A stretch of 64,000 nucleotides of DNA, taken from assembly GCA_021292105.1 (NCBI GenBank), contig CM037869.1, forward strand, positions 29,341,536 through 29,405,535, in the 5' to 3' direction. The notes under the pieces were generated by a model, which had not been told where the DNA came from, searched no databases, and saw nothing but the letters and a program-made list of their open reading frames with translations. This document shows, piece after piece, positions 52,904 through 64,000 of this stretch. Position 1 is the first letter of the stretch, and each line of letters begins with the position of its first letter. A program made the position numbers and the translations under genes. The DNA comes from Anadara kagoshimensis. Lineage: Eukaryota; Mollusca; Bivalvia; Arcoida; Arcidae.

Positions 52904-53494
52904 ATATTCACCTTGGTGTTGAATGTCTCCTGGAATGCCTCTACAATTATATTGATTTGCTGATGTGGTTTCCGTAGCAATTTATATTTTCCATGACTGG
53001 GCTGCTAACCCTGTGCAAAACCCCCAACCTGGAGGACCAGGGAATTTGTGTTCAGGTTTCCATCCTTTATCTCAGTTGCCTGCCACAGCTGACGAGTCTG
53101 ATCTACCCGGACTTTGAGTTTGGAGTTTGTCTTCTCCTAGATAGATTGCCTTGCTAGGCTAACGGCCCTATCTGGCCGGCTATTAACCCATAGCTGGGAC
53201 AAGGTTGATGAGTGCCAGGGCGTGTCCACGCGCCGGTGGGCCTGCACACTGCATCTCTAGGGCCCTTGCTGCTCCGAGATCCTCTACTATTTAGCCTGAA
53301 GTCGCATGACCTCAGTATCCGTGTGTTGCCACGGGGAGGCACAGTAGAAGTCTTGATGGTGTAGAGGTTGTGCACTGGCGGAAAGACTTACGCACTCGGC
53401 TTTCTTTTCGCTATAAATAGCTAGCCAGTGGTAGTAGACCGGATCTACTACTTCACATACACCGCCCTGTGACCTGGGAGCGATCACCAACACA

Positions 53495-54000
53495 CTTAGC
53501 TTAATTTGGTAAAATATATATTTGGTCCTTTGGATAGCTTTTCAACATCTTTAAAATAATTTTGGTTTCATAACTTTGGTCCAAGCACTACTGATGAGGA
53601 ATTGTATTCCGAAACGGCCGTCTAGTGTTGTAAAATTCAAACTGGTATAATATGTAATTTAAACCCCTGAGCTGATATCTCTGCTGGTGGCTGGTGCCCC
53701 GAGGATATCACCAACTCAGTAGGCAATAATTTCGTATTATTGTCAGAAATATACTATATTTGTCTAAATTTCCTGCAAGTTAAAATTTGAAATTTCTCAA
53801 AAACTAAGGTATATTCCCTCATGCAAAGTATTTCCTTAGCTTAATTTGGTAAAATATATATTTGGTCCTTTGGATAGCTTTTCAACATCTTTAAAATAAT
53901 TTTGGTTTCATAACTTTGGTCCAAGCACTACTGATGAGGAATTGTATTCCGAAACGGCCGTCTAGTGTTGTAAAATTCAAACTGGTATAATATGTAATTA
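53495..54000 (+). repeat. Repeat unit copy A (right part) and tandem copy B
   Basis: 53495-53660 finishes copy A begun at 49747. 53661-53706 is a short junction (ctgatatctctgctggtggc). 53707-54000 is copy B, nearly identical to copy A as joined across the LINE. The duplication therefore came before the LINE insertion. Both contain ccgaaacggccgtctagtgt and atactatatttgtctaaatt. It is non-coding and of unknown class. Confidence 0.85.
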
Positions 54001-54536
54001 TAGTACGGTAGGTCCTGGGTGTGATCCTTGGTATGACTCTGCATTTTTCTCCTTCTTATATAAAGCTTTGTGTCCCAGGCAATTGCAGGCCCTGTATAAA
54101 CCCCATCAAAGTTATTAACTTGCATTTATAGGCCAATATAGGGCCGGAGGTGCCTGTTTGACTGGGCTTTTTTTCTCCTTCAAGTTGAAGCATAATTCTC
54201 TACTGATATAGTCAATACTGTTAAGTATGGTAACTTTCTTTGTTGTTTGGTTGTTGATGTTTTTTTTTTTGTCTAGAATTGTCACAAGATTGTCGTACAG
54301 TAATTTATGTGGTTTCTGTTTGTTTGCAGGTGTGAAATTAATTTATTAAAGATTTACAGACAAAAAAAAAAATGCAACATTGCCATGGTTATGATGGTGT
54401 ATTTACAACAAAAAAACAATAAAGGCTTAAAAAATACCACATCAAAATCAACTTAATGATGAGTAAATAAGGGTACACTGTATCTTAAAGATACATGTTA
54501 GCTTGATATAACAAAATTTAAGACTAAATAACAAAA
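54001..54536. other. Upstream region of WRAP53
   Basis: Starts with a worn tRNA-like piece (gtcctgggtgtgatccttgg). TTTGTTTGCAG|GTGTG at about 54320-54335 is a good acceptor and may join a 5' UTR exon to the start exon. No TATA box was identified. Confidence 0.4.
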
Positions 54537-57500
54537 ATGGATCCTGGTGCAGGTGTTGTATCACCTGATGACCAAACCTCCTCTGAAGCAGATATACCAG
54601 TAACAGTAACAGACACTGTAACAAATAATCCTGGAACATCTGAACATGTCTGTCAAAACATAAAAAGTTTTGCAGACCATGTTGATGTATCAGAGATGAC
54701 AGACATTAGTGATAAACATTCAAGTGATCTTGATGAAAACTCCATAAAAAATATAGGCAAAGTTCAAAAGACAGAAAATATTGAAAAAGATAATGATGAC
54801 TCAAATTCAATAAAATCTCTTTCTACTCGGGATTCGTCTGTTGAACCAGTTGTACAAGTATCTGCATCCACGAACTCACAAAGAATGTCTCAAGAGACTG
54901 CATTTATAGGGCCGGTCATACCTAAAACAGTAATTCAAAACACTGAGAAAAATAAGGGTGAAAGTGAACATTTTACTGGTAATAGAACTAGTGAAAATGT
55001 CTCTGAAGATACAGTAACTTGTAAATATACAGGATCAAATGTCAGAGAACCTGTAAATAAGAAAATGAGATATGAGACGAGATACGAGGAATCACAAGAC
55101 TTAGATGAGATGTGTCAGCAGGTGCTTGATGACTCAAGTTTTGATTTATCTAGTAAAGGACAGAGTGATACATCACAAGAAGATAGAACCCAAAGTCAGT
55201 CATGTGGGAGTAAGAGGTACTCATACACATAACAGACACATTGACACACATAATATAACACATGTGCACACACTTATAACATACACACACACACAGAGAA
55301 AAAAAACATGGACGCACATAACACGTGCATAAAACAACATGGACACACATAATACATGGACATGTTGACATGCATGGACATGTTGACACACATAATGCAT
55401 GGACATGTTGACACACACATAATGCATAGACATGTTGACACATGCATAAAACAAGGACATGGTGACACACACATAACACATGGACACATGCATGACACAT
55501 GTGCATGTTGACATATGCATAAAACATGGACACATATGACACATGAACACACAACACATTCACACACATACAGCACAGACACATAACATATGGGGACACA
55601 CATGGACACAGCATATGAGCATGTACACATAGCACACACACATAACACATGAACATTCACATTTATAACACACACACACACACTTACACTGCTACATTAG
55701 TAACTTTAGAACCAAAAATAGGTAACTCAGCAAGGATCTAACTTTAGCAAATTTGACCCCATTCCCAATGCAATAAAGTATTTTTTTTCTCCAACGGATA
55801 ATGGTAATGCTCCCAAATTATTCGTATGTTGTGTTTACATAAAAATGGTATGTTTTCCAAATCGATTTATAAACCTTCATCTCTCACAGACACACATCTA
55901 GAAAATGCTGTAAATAAATTCAGAGGCATGAAAAAGACAAATGGAATTCTAATTTGCATTTAATTATATTTTATGACTAGTAAAAGTCTGAAAGTAATAT
56001 TTTAATAATAAAAAATAGCTGAATTTTCCCAAAATGAGTCAAAATGCCGTTAATTTTCCAAATTCCAGGGGCCCCAGCGCCATTCACAAAAAAGAGTGAA
56101 AGACCCCTGCTCAGGGTGTCATGCTTTGAGGGGTTGTTGAAGCCACATGTTACAGTTACAACTTTGTATGTGAAATTTTGTGAAAAATATTTGATTAATT
56201 AAGCAATGCTTTATAAATGATATATTTTAGTATTGGAGACATGGATATGATACACAATCCAGTGTTTGTAACTTGGTCGTCGTCAGAGTTCCAGACACCA
56301 GCTAATGATAACTATCTCAGAGGCTGTAAATGGTAAGATACTGACATTAATTAGGTTGCTGGTTGTAATGTTGTTTAATTTTAACTTACAGTTGTATACT
56401 GCTTCTTATTAACAATATAAATTGTTTGGCTTTACATTTAAACAGATACGTGTACATGTATCATAAAAATAGTTCCTTTTACACAAGATACAAAATTTTT
56501 ACTAACCATGTATATTTGGTTAGGCTTACAGAATTTTTGACAACCAGACCCTAAGTACAAGAAAACGAAAATATTTGACGTAGTTTATATACAATTATTA
56601 TATGTATTTTTTTATCTGTAGGTCACCTGATGGGACCTGTTTATTAACAAACTCTAACGACAACAAACTACGGCTGTTTGATCTACCAGCACCAATGTAT
56701 GAAGAAAAACTTCAGGACATTCCAGAAATGGTAGATCAATTTATTCTTACATTTTAATTCCCAAAAACTAAAAAATTACAGTGATTGTTAAAAAATTAAC
56801 AGTGTAGATAAAAAAATAGTATTTTATAATACTTATCTTGAAAACAAGACAGTAAATGAACAAGTATTTATTTTTAAAAAAAACTTTTATCGAAAAAGTT
56901 TATGAAAATTTATTCATTTATAACTTTAAGCAAAACATTGAAAAAGCTGAGAAAATCTCTTGAAATTCTTTCAAAACTCAAAGAATAATGTTCTTATGAG
57001 AGTAGAGACATTTGAAATTTCAAGTCTATTGCAGTTATAACAAGCAAGATATTAGTTATCAGTTAGTTGGAATCACACCTGTTTATTTCTCACTGAAAAT
57101 GTAACTGGTTAATAACTCAGTGTTGAGATATGGTAATACATGTATATAAATATTACATTTCCAATAGGGTGACAGTTCATATTGTCACCCCGAAAAATTT
57201 GTCAACCGAGGTGAAATCGAGGTTGACAATGAATTTCGAAGGGTGACAATATGGACTGTCGCTCCTATCAGAAATGTAATATTTATTTTATTATACCAAT
57301 TGTTGGTGTTTATTATGCTGTGCAACCAAAGTATATTGGATTGAAAACCATGATAGTCAGCAGTCGTCCGTAAGCAACTTGTGAGATGCTTGTAACATTA
57401 ATCATATTTAACATTACTTTAGAAAAGTGTTTTACTGATTTAGAAGACGATTGTCTTTGAACTGCATACACAATTTTTCTGCACATGTGACATTTTTCTT

Positions 57501-60500
57501 AGTGTCAACCGCTCACTTAACGTCACCCTGTAATGTCAGATTTTCTGAAATCCTAAGTTGACCTTAAATTTACCCAAGAAACATTCGCAAAGAAAAATAT
57601 TCACAATTTTCATGATGACTCTTGTACCCCCAATATATCTTCTTGGCTAAAAATTCCTTTTTCACTCTTACATTTTCAATACAATCGGAACTGTGGAAAT
57701 TACTTATCCTGAAATTGGTTAGAAGATCAAAATCGTGGCAGTTTCCTACCACTGATGTTTCTTCTAATACAGTAACTTAGAGCTTTTCCATGCAAACAGA
57801 TTAACATACTATTGGTTTGTTTCTGTCTATTTAGAGATCAGTTTTACAGATAAAGGAATCTGACACTATATATGATTATTGCTGGTATCCACAAATGAAA
57901 TCAAAAGATCCAGAAACAAGCTGGTATGTACAGTAAAAAGAAAAAAAAACACATGAATAATAATGTACATGACTATGTCTATGACTCAATATGGAAATCT
58001 ATGAAAAAATAACAGGTATTCTGTATGAAACACAATTACTTGTGCACACTACATTGATGACTTTGTAATCATTTAATGCGAGAACGTCAACGAAATTGAT
58101 GACATACACTCAATTTGATATGCACTGGATTTTTCAGAAATCCGTGGTATATCATGTGGGATCAAATGGTCATGTGTAACCATTTTAGCCAATTATAAAG
58201 ATGGAATGGATGAATTATATAATAAAATGAAATATCAACTTCTTCAATATTTGGGTTTGAGTGAACTTCAGAAGGTTAGTGGTTTATTGTGGTATATAGG
58301 AGATCATTGAAAAAGTAATCAGTCCTTCGGAAAAGTTACCAGTCTTAGACTGTTGGACTTGTTGTTATTTCATACACTGATACAAATCAAGTGAATTACT
58401 ATGTATTGAAATAAATTATTTGCAAACATTTTATTTTTGATTTTTTAACTCTCCTGAATTTTAAAGATGTAAAAAAAATTTACAGTTATCTATTGAGTAC
58501 AGTCAAACCTGCCTTAAAGGTCACCTGCTTTTAAGGGCCAGTAGAATTTTATCCCAATTTTTTATTCGTGTTATTTGAACCTGTATATAAAGGCCACCTG
58601 TCTGTAAAGGTCAATTTACTGGTTTCTTTAGGTGACCTTTATATACAGGTTTAACTGTATGTGTTATACATGTATATTTACAGTTTTGTGTCATCGTGTA
58701 AGGATAGTCCAGTGCATCTATGGGACGCCTTTACAGGACAGCTACGCTGCTCATACAGACCCTATAATCATGTTGTATGTATTGTTTTTAATGTTTAAAT
58801 TTTTTTATAGGTAATGTTACTATGCACCATCTCTCTTCTTTTTTTCTTTGAGAGGTTGTAGATTTGAACCAAGACTTGAAAATAGGTAGCATTAACACCA
58901 GTAATTATTCAGTCACCACACCAATACTGCATCTACCTCAGTAACACCATCCCATACATCCATGTTCCTTTCACACAATTTTGATTACACAAGTGGTGGG
59001 TGTAGCTAGCTAAACAGGAAGTGCTTACCCTTCCGGAGCACCCGGCCTCACTTCCCTGGTGGAAGTTCACATGTCTAACCTAACTTGTCAGTTCCAAAGT
59101 TTTTACTTTGCTTCTGGATTGTGATTTTGACATAGATTAGTATGTTTGTTTTGATTTGTGACTGTTCTTTTTCCAAGAACTTGGCATATAGAAATGAAAG
59201 TCAAGGGGTCCTTTGTAAGAGACCTTAAAAACTGATGTCTGAGTTACTGTAGGTGTGTCACCTTAAGAAACCCTCCCTGCACATTGCCGTGAGTGCACTG
59301 CAAAGGTAAAAATTTCTGCCACTTTACCTATAGCTAGTGACGTCTCAATATAAATGAAAACTTGATTAAATCCATCTATCTATATTATGTTTAATAAAAA
59401 GTAGATTTAGACCACTGGTGATTATATTTTTGTTATTATACCATATATACTTGTAAAAGTGATTTACCCGTTCTTGACTATTTCGCAACACATAAGGTAG
59501 AGCAAACATTATACATATTATTATAATTTGAGTTGAGTTGAGTAATGGTGGTTATTGTCACCACAAAGAATATTTCACTTGTATGGAGCCATCGCAAGCT
59601 ATAGGCCAAGGTGCAGAAATTTACCCAGTGCATTGCACTTATGGCATTATACAGCAAGGTTTTTTATTGTGCCCGTCTTACCATGACAATGAACCTCGTT
59701 ATTTCGAATTTCCATCCAAAAGAACCTTGATTTCATTCCATAAAGCTGAGTGTTTGGCATAAGAACAGTCACTTCCCACTTTCAAGTCTTGGGTCAGACC
59801 TGGGTGAGGTTTGAACCCACGACCTCCTACTTACGGAGCGATCACTCTGCCACAGTGTTATATTATTTGATGAGTGTGCACAATACAAAACATGTACTTC
59901 TGTTATCTAAGTACTTAGCCTGAACATAAGCATGCATTTGGCATTTAGAAATGAAAGTCCAATGTCCTTGATAAGAGACTTTAAAGACCAATATCCGATG
60001 TTCTTGCGAGCACAGCAAATAAAAGAACCCTCTCTGCCGTGAACACACTGCAAAAGTTAACATTTTAACTCAACATTTTAACTGTCATTTCAACTATAGT
60101 TGGTGACATCTCGATGTAAATGAAATATTCTTGACTGGTATGTAAAACCCAAATCAATCAATCAATCTTTTGTATTTTAAGGATGAGCTGACATCAACTT
60201 ACAGTCTTGGATTTAGCTGTGATGGACAGAAGTTATATTGTGGTGCAAATAAAATTATACGGATATTTGATGTCGATAAACCTGGCAGAGATTGTACAAC
60301 GATTCCAACATACAGTATGTAATACTAAATATACAACATTTGTGCTTGTGTGAAAAAAGGAAGAGAGATACAGTAGGGTAAACAGAGTGGTAATTTACCC
60401 CCAGTCCTGATGATGTCATATACAAAGAAACAGTCATTTCAGGAATGTTGGAGGTAAATGAGTGCCTTGATAATAATACAAACATTAGGCAAGCCGTTGC

Positions 60501-61952
60501 TGACATCTTATTTGATTTGACATCAAATCTAGATGTAGAGAGAAACCCTGATCAACAAGGCCACCAAGAGAGAGAGAGAGAGAGCGCTTTTTTGTAATAA
60601 TTAAAATAAATCAAAAAGGGCCACCTGCTTTTAAAGTCCAGTTAAATTTTATCCCAATTGCATTTTATTAATGTTATTTGAACCTGTATTAATTATAAGG
60701 TTATTATCTGACCATAAAGTTCCACTTATACTAGTCCCACCCCCCTTTTATAGACAGTTTTGACAGAACCTCAGCTTTTTTAGATCACAAATTTATTACT
60801 CAATGGATTCCCTCATATTTGATACTTATTGCCCATGATTGTTTACATACATGTGTATTTATTTATTTATTTAGGTAAACATTTTGGACAGTCTGGTATA
60901 ATATCATGTATTATACCTAACCCAGCTGATACAAGAATCATTGCTGCTGGATCATTTAACAGATCAAGTAAGTTTATAAATTTACAGTGTAAACTAGGCA
61001 ATGTTTGCTTTCTAATTTAACTGTGGCCTTACTGATCCTCACACTTTTTATGCTCCCTGAAGGGAGAGCATATTGTTGCCTCTTTGTCTGTCCGTCCTGT
61101 GCGTCCATCTGTGTGTGTGTGCTTCCAATACCAAAGTAAAAAAAAAGGTTCAGTAAGTGGAATAATAGTGTTTAATGCCCCAGTCATCAAGATTGTTTCA
61201 TTTATATTGAGAGGGTAAGTTCATTGATGGTAGAGAAAACTGGAGTACCCAGAGAAAACCTCCAACCTTTGGCAAAAGAATTGACAAATTTTCTCACACA
61301 AGGATCTGTCTAAATGGGGCTCAAACCCTAGGTGGTGAGAGGCATTCGATCAGTAAGTGTGCTCTTTATACCACTTGGTCATAGAGGACCTAAAATGTGC
61401 AATGATACATTAACTGTGTCACCTGCCATAGCAAACATCATCGCCCCTGCTTTATTATATCTCCTGCAAACTTATTTGAGGGGGGTGGGTTATATAGAAA
61501 TCACCATGTCTGTCCGTGTAAAATTGTGTCCGGGCCATATCTCATAATTGCTTTAGACAAACTGTTATAAAACTTCATAGGTCTAAAGGTCATGACCTTG
61601 AACTAAGGTTATATATCTGAAAGGTCAAGTTCACAAGAAAACATTAAACTCTTGTAGATCATGGGGCAGGGGAGTTTTGGCTCTCAAGAGACAGTTCTAG
61701 TTTATAATATTGTCACAATTAATTTGCGACATTCAACCTTTAAGTGGGTGTGGCTATTATCTATTGTGTATTGAAAAATCATAAAAACCAGAATTTGTCA
61801 TATTTAATTATATTTAAATGCTTTTGGTTTTAGTTGCCTTGTACAATCATGAAGCCAAGAATATGTTGTGTATGTTTGAAGGTCAGCAAGGGGGAGTTAC
61901 ACACATGGTATTCTCTCCTGATGGAACTAAACTATATAGTGGAGGTAGAAAG
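54537..61952 (+). CDS. WRAP53: WRAP53 / TCAB1, 5' eight coding exons (472 codons), 3' end outside the window
   Basis: Exons: 54537-55216, 56231-56332, 56622-56730, 57835-57923, 58684-58774, 60182-60314, 60875-60967, 61834-61952, all GT-AG and in phase. Residues 1-226 are disordered and acidic with [16 protein letters not shown] near the end. From ~245 the WD-propeller begins: [19 protein letters not shown] (human EFQTPENNFLRGCKWAPDG, as recalled), [51 protein letters not shown] and [12 protein letters not shown]. This family is unmistakable. TCAB1 binds the CAB box of telomerase RNA and scaRNAs, brings them to Cajal bodies and helps telomerase reach telomeres. The last exon here ends SGGRK|GTAAGT; the remaining blades and C-terminus must lie beyond 64000. 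Acceptor of exon 6 is a weak TTTTAAG. Head to head with PELP1. Confidence 0.93.
55222..55690. repeat. Imperfect (CA)-rich microsatellite beside the WRAP53 exon 1 donor
   Basis: ACACAT/CATGGACA words repeat irregularly over ~470 bp, starting 6 bp after the exon 1 donor. Long open frames on the opposite strand (Cys/Val/Met-rich) are artefacts. In RNA it would be a CA-rich tract, the known binding type of hnRNP L, which modulates nearby donors. Confidence 0.85.
55691..56230. other. WRAP53 intron 1, remainder
   Basis: AT-rich intron without recognised elements; a small GC-richer patch at 56065-56110 (aggggccccagcgccattc). Ends at the TATATTTTAG acceptor of exon 2. Confidence 0.4.
57147..57290. 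mobile_element. ~145-bp foldback element in WRAP53 intron 3
   Basis: taaatattacatttcc and gggtgacagttcatattgtc on the left are mirrored by gacaatatggactgtcgctc and gaaatgtaatattta on the right. It is non-coding. The rest of intron 3 (56731-57146 and 57291-57834) has no recognised feature. Confidence 0.75.
58500..58657. mobile_element. Tigger/pogo-like MITE (158 bp), TA target
   Basis: Ends cagtcaaacctgccttaaag and acctttatatacaggtttaactg-type complement, flanked by TA at 58498-58499 and 58658-58659. Relatives lie at about 60600-60700 (partial) and 62435-62595 (ends less clear), both with ttttatcccaatt and ttatttgaacctgtat. It lies 26 bp upstream of the WRAP53 exon 5 acceptor, so it supplies sequence close to the branch region. 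Confidence 0.75.
58955..59375 (+). repeat. Family R repeat fused to a 5'-truncated SINE A
   Basis: 58955-59155 matches family R (gtagctagctaaacaggaag, ccggagcacccggcctca). It runs straight into a SINE A body (ctttttccaagaacttggca, ctgagttactgtaggtgtg, tttacctatagctagtga). A short SINE head piece (gagaggttgtagatttgaac) lies at 58850-58890, so R may have inserted into a SINE. Confidence 0.55.
59528..59862 (-). mobile_element. Full-length SINE family A copy, minus strand
   Basis: Minus-strand reading: B-box gtgggttcaaacctcacc, body cttatgccaaacactcagct, tail ccatacaagtgaaatattct. In WRAP53 intron 5, antisense. Confidence 0.65.
59925..60170 (+). mobile_element. 5'-truncated SINE family A copy
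   Basis: Begins in the body (gcatttggcatttagaaatg) and runs through a ttggtgacatctcgatgtaa block and gaaatattcttgactggtat to a (CAAT)n end at 60170. It ends 12 bp before the WRAP53 exon 6 acceptor, which may explain that acceptor's poor pyrimidine tract. Confidence 0.65.
61045..61400. mobile_element. Hairpin-ended tail fragment and minus-strand SINE B
   Basis: 61045-61130 has tatgctccctgaagggagag then ctgtccgtcctgtgcgtcc, the usual start of a common molluscan repeat. 61160-61390 on the minus strand is SINE B (ggtttgagccccatttagac-like B-box, caaaggttggaggttttctc). WRAP53 intron 7. Confidence 0.5.
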
Positions 61953-62434
61953 GTAAGTCCAGGGTTGTCTCCCCTGAAGGTCAGCAAGGGGGTGTTTTAC
62001 TGGCAGGTCGTAATCTGATTACGAGATTACTGAACTGTTTGTTAATTACTAATCTTGAGTAACACTTGTAGTTCCAGATTAGTTGTATGGTTTCGCTCTC
62101 TAACTTTTGGTGAAATCTGTATCGTGGCTTCAGCTTGTGTTTTGTTTACAATGACTGGCCACATGTCATTCTGATAAAATTGTATTTGAGTGAAAGTAGT
62201 TGCATTTTCATTAAATTTAAACCTTTGAGAAATATTTATTGTTCCAGCGAGGGGGGGGGGGGGTATTCGAGCTATCACAGTTTAAGCGATAGAGGTTTAT
62301 TTTCATATGATTTAAAAGGGATTTGGTCTGGACTGGCAGAAGACTTCAAGTTATCCGGGGGATTCAAGGCATGGATGTTTGAGCAATTGAAGTTCTACTG
62401 TATGTGAAATTTTTGAAAATAAATATTGTTAATG

Positions 62435-62595
62435 CTAACCTGCCTTAAATGCCACCTCAGTATAAAGACTGGTAAACTTTTATCCCAATTGTTCTTTATA
62501 CATATTATTTGAACCTGTATATAAGGCCACCTGCCTATAAAGGCCACTTCTACTGGTTCCCGTTGGTGGCCTTTATAGACAGGTTTAACAGTACT
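62435..62595. mobile_element. Relative of the 158-bp Tigger/pogo-like MITE
   Basis: Shares acctgccttaaatgccacc, ttttatcccaattgttcttt, gaacctgtatataaggccac and tttatagacaggtttaacag with 58500-58657. The TA target is not clear at the left end. It lies in the WRAP53 intron that follows exon 8. Confidence 0.6.
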
Positions 62596-64000
62596 GTGAA
62601 ATTTTTGAGGTATCCAATTTTATACTTCAAAATGTTAGTGAAAAACATTTGTGAGATTGTTTATTTATGGTTTGTGGTTTTCTTTTAAGGTAACTTTGTA
62701 ATACTGTAAAGAGGATTATTTTCACAGGGTGAAAATTTGGTAATTTCTTAAATCTGGCATTTTGCCTGGCTGTAATTTTTCAGGCAACTAATATAAGTAG
62801 GTGTATATTCTATATATATTATGACATATTTACCTGTATGGTAGACATTTTCGCGAAGGTAAAATTTTCGCAGTGATTTTTTTAGCGCAAAATAAGCAAA
62901 AATTTTACCCATACAAAAATGTCCCCCTTTACATTATATACTGTTTTGTTCACATATAAATTTGTTGGTCAGGGTATCCATAAAAATATCAAAATTGGAA
63001 CACCTTCTGGATAGAAGTTTGGTTAGGATTAAACATGTTATTTTGATAAACAATATTCCTGGTAGGACATTGTCTAAATTAGGCAGGTGTTCAGTTCACA
63101 TAGGATTCTATTTTACAGGGTTTTTGTCGAGCCTGGCTTTGCCATAAGGCAAGACTTAGGTGTTACTTTTTCGGTGTCGGCGGCGGCGGCAGTGTGTCAA
63201 AATGTGAAAGTTTATGTTAAAGTCAGAAAACTTGATAAAAACCTAAAATTCCAAAGAAAAAAATTTGCAAGCTAAAACACATGTGTATGCATTTTTGTAA
63301 TTTTTTGGTGTAAAATATTTAATTTCCTTGTGAAAATTGCAGATTTTGAAAAAAAAATTGTGAAAGTTCAGTGTTAAAGTCAAGAAGTGAACATTTTAAC
63401 TTAGTATTCAAATAGAAATTAGCTGTAAAGTTAAGTCTTGCTTATTATTACATAGCAAATTAGTACTGTATGCAATGTTTTCATATTTTTGTAAAATATA
63501 TGCTTTCTATGTTGAAAAAATCTAGATTTTTGAAAAAAATGGCAAATTTTGAGAAAATGTATTGATGACTTGGTTATGTAAGATATTGGTTTGAAATTTG
63601 GTATTCAACATAAACATTATAAATCAACATAGTTCTTTTATATATGTTTCATGGTTTTATTTTATTTTGGGACGAAATATGCTTTTTTTTTGTTGAAAAA
63701 GTCTTAGAGTTTGAGAAAATGCTTTTATGACTTAATTATTTAAGATATTAATTTTAAATTTGGTATACAGCATCAGTCAATGACATTGTTAAATATCTGT
63801 AACATTTTACTGTACATTTTATGGTTTCCTGATTTTTGGATAAAAAGTGGTAAATTTTGAGAAAATGTATTGAAGAATTCCTTATTTAAGATATTGGTTT
63901 TAATTTGATATTGGTTTTAAATTTGATATAAAACATAAATATAACTAGGTCTTTCATATTATTCATAACATGGGGCAAAAAGTACAAATTTTGAAGAAAA
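62596..64000. other. WRAP53 intron 8 (incomplete), repeat-like from 63118
   Basis: No WRAP53 exon was recognised here. From 63118 a repeat begins with tcgagcctggctttgccata and ggtgtcggcggcggcggca, followed by degenerate ~150-200-bp units (ttttgagaaaatgtattga, taagatattggttttaaatt) to the window edge. It resembles another tandem-core repeat; its right end is not in view. Confidence 0.45.

Larger units (their letters stand above)
49888..53494 (-). mobile_element. Near-full-length RTE-like LINE (3.6 kb) with 13-bp target duplication
   Basis: A non-LTR retrotransposon on the minus strand. The 3' end (left) is a short (ACTT)n simple repeat, as RTE-clade elements have. Flanks are the direct repeats cttagcttaattt at 49875-49887 and 53495-53507. 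One long endonuclease-reverse transcriptase frame is broken once (see the two coding entries). The 5' part (52904-53494) is untranslated or promoter sequence with GC-rich blocks. The clade call rests on protein style and tail; it was not checked by a tree. Confidence 0.85.

Noticed and set aside
51027-52922. Plus-strand open frames of up to 362 codons
   Set aside because: Antisense to the LINE endonuclease/polymerase frame; Ser/Leu-rich as expected for a shadow frame.
55150-55681. Cys/Val/Met-rich open frames of 112-168 codons on the minus strand
   Set aside because: They come from the CA-rich microsatellite in WRAP53 intron 1; composition is that of the repeat.
62962-63275. Short open frames read as possible WRAP53 exons
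   Set aside because: None encodes a WD blade or joins exon 8 in phase; the DNA is repeat-like from 63118.

Overview
This window is nuclear DNA of an animal, most likely a bivalve mollusc. Host genes are split by GT-AG introns. The intergenic DNA and introns are AT-rich and full of tRNA-headed SINEs of molluscan type, hairpin-ended repeat elements with tandem cores, foldback elements and one RTE-like LINE. No bacterial or organellar features are visible. The species call is inference from repeat content and protein resemblance; no database was searched.

Layout. (1) 1-5.9 kb: the first coding exon of a class A GPCR on the minus strand (3356-3747), which runs off the left edge. Behind it lie decayed tandem copies of its own 3' end, and two ~990-bp palindromic TTAA elements are inserted in that array. 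(2) 5.9-11.3 kb: repeats only. (3) 11547-14950, plus strand: a three-exon gene for a 498-residue disordered protein with a PIP-box, resembling AUNIP. Its poly(A) signals lie in one arm of a large inverted repeat. (4) 15.5-19.3 kb: a hairpin-ended element with a ~165-bp tandem core, interrupted by a 1256-bp Tigger/pogo-like element. (5) 21590-48390, minus strand: a 17-exon PELP1 gene assembled here exon by exon in one continuous reading phase, 823 aa. Its introns hold an LTR-retrotransposon remnant, minisatellites, SINEs, MITEs and two arrays that multiply splice-site-like sequences. (6) 48.9-54.0 kb: a repeat unit, duplicated in tandem and then split by a nearly intact minus-strand RTE-like LINE (49888-53494) with a 13-bp target duplication. 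(7) 54537-61952, plus strand: the first eight coding exons of WRAP53 (TCAB1), 472 codons, continuing past the right edge.

How the genes relate. The three complete or near-complete host genes all look nuclear. PELP1 is a scaffold of the rixosome-type ribosome-maturation complex and a nuclear-receptor coregulator. WRAP53 carries telomerase RNA and scaRNAs to Cajal bodies. AUNIP-like proteins act at the spindle pole and in DNA-end resection. PELP1 and WRAP53 lie head to head about 6 kb apart, mostly because of the LINE. They share no obvious promoter.

The most unusual pattern is repeated local tandem duplication of exon ends with their splice sites: the GPCR exon donor, the PELP1 exon 7 donor (five copies, 90-bp period), the PELP1 exon 8 acceptor, and a 22-bp intronic array abutting the PELP1 exon 4 acceptor.
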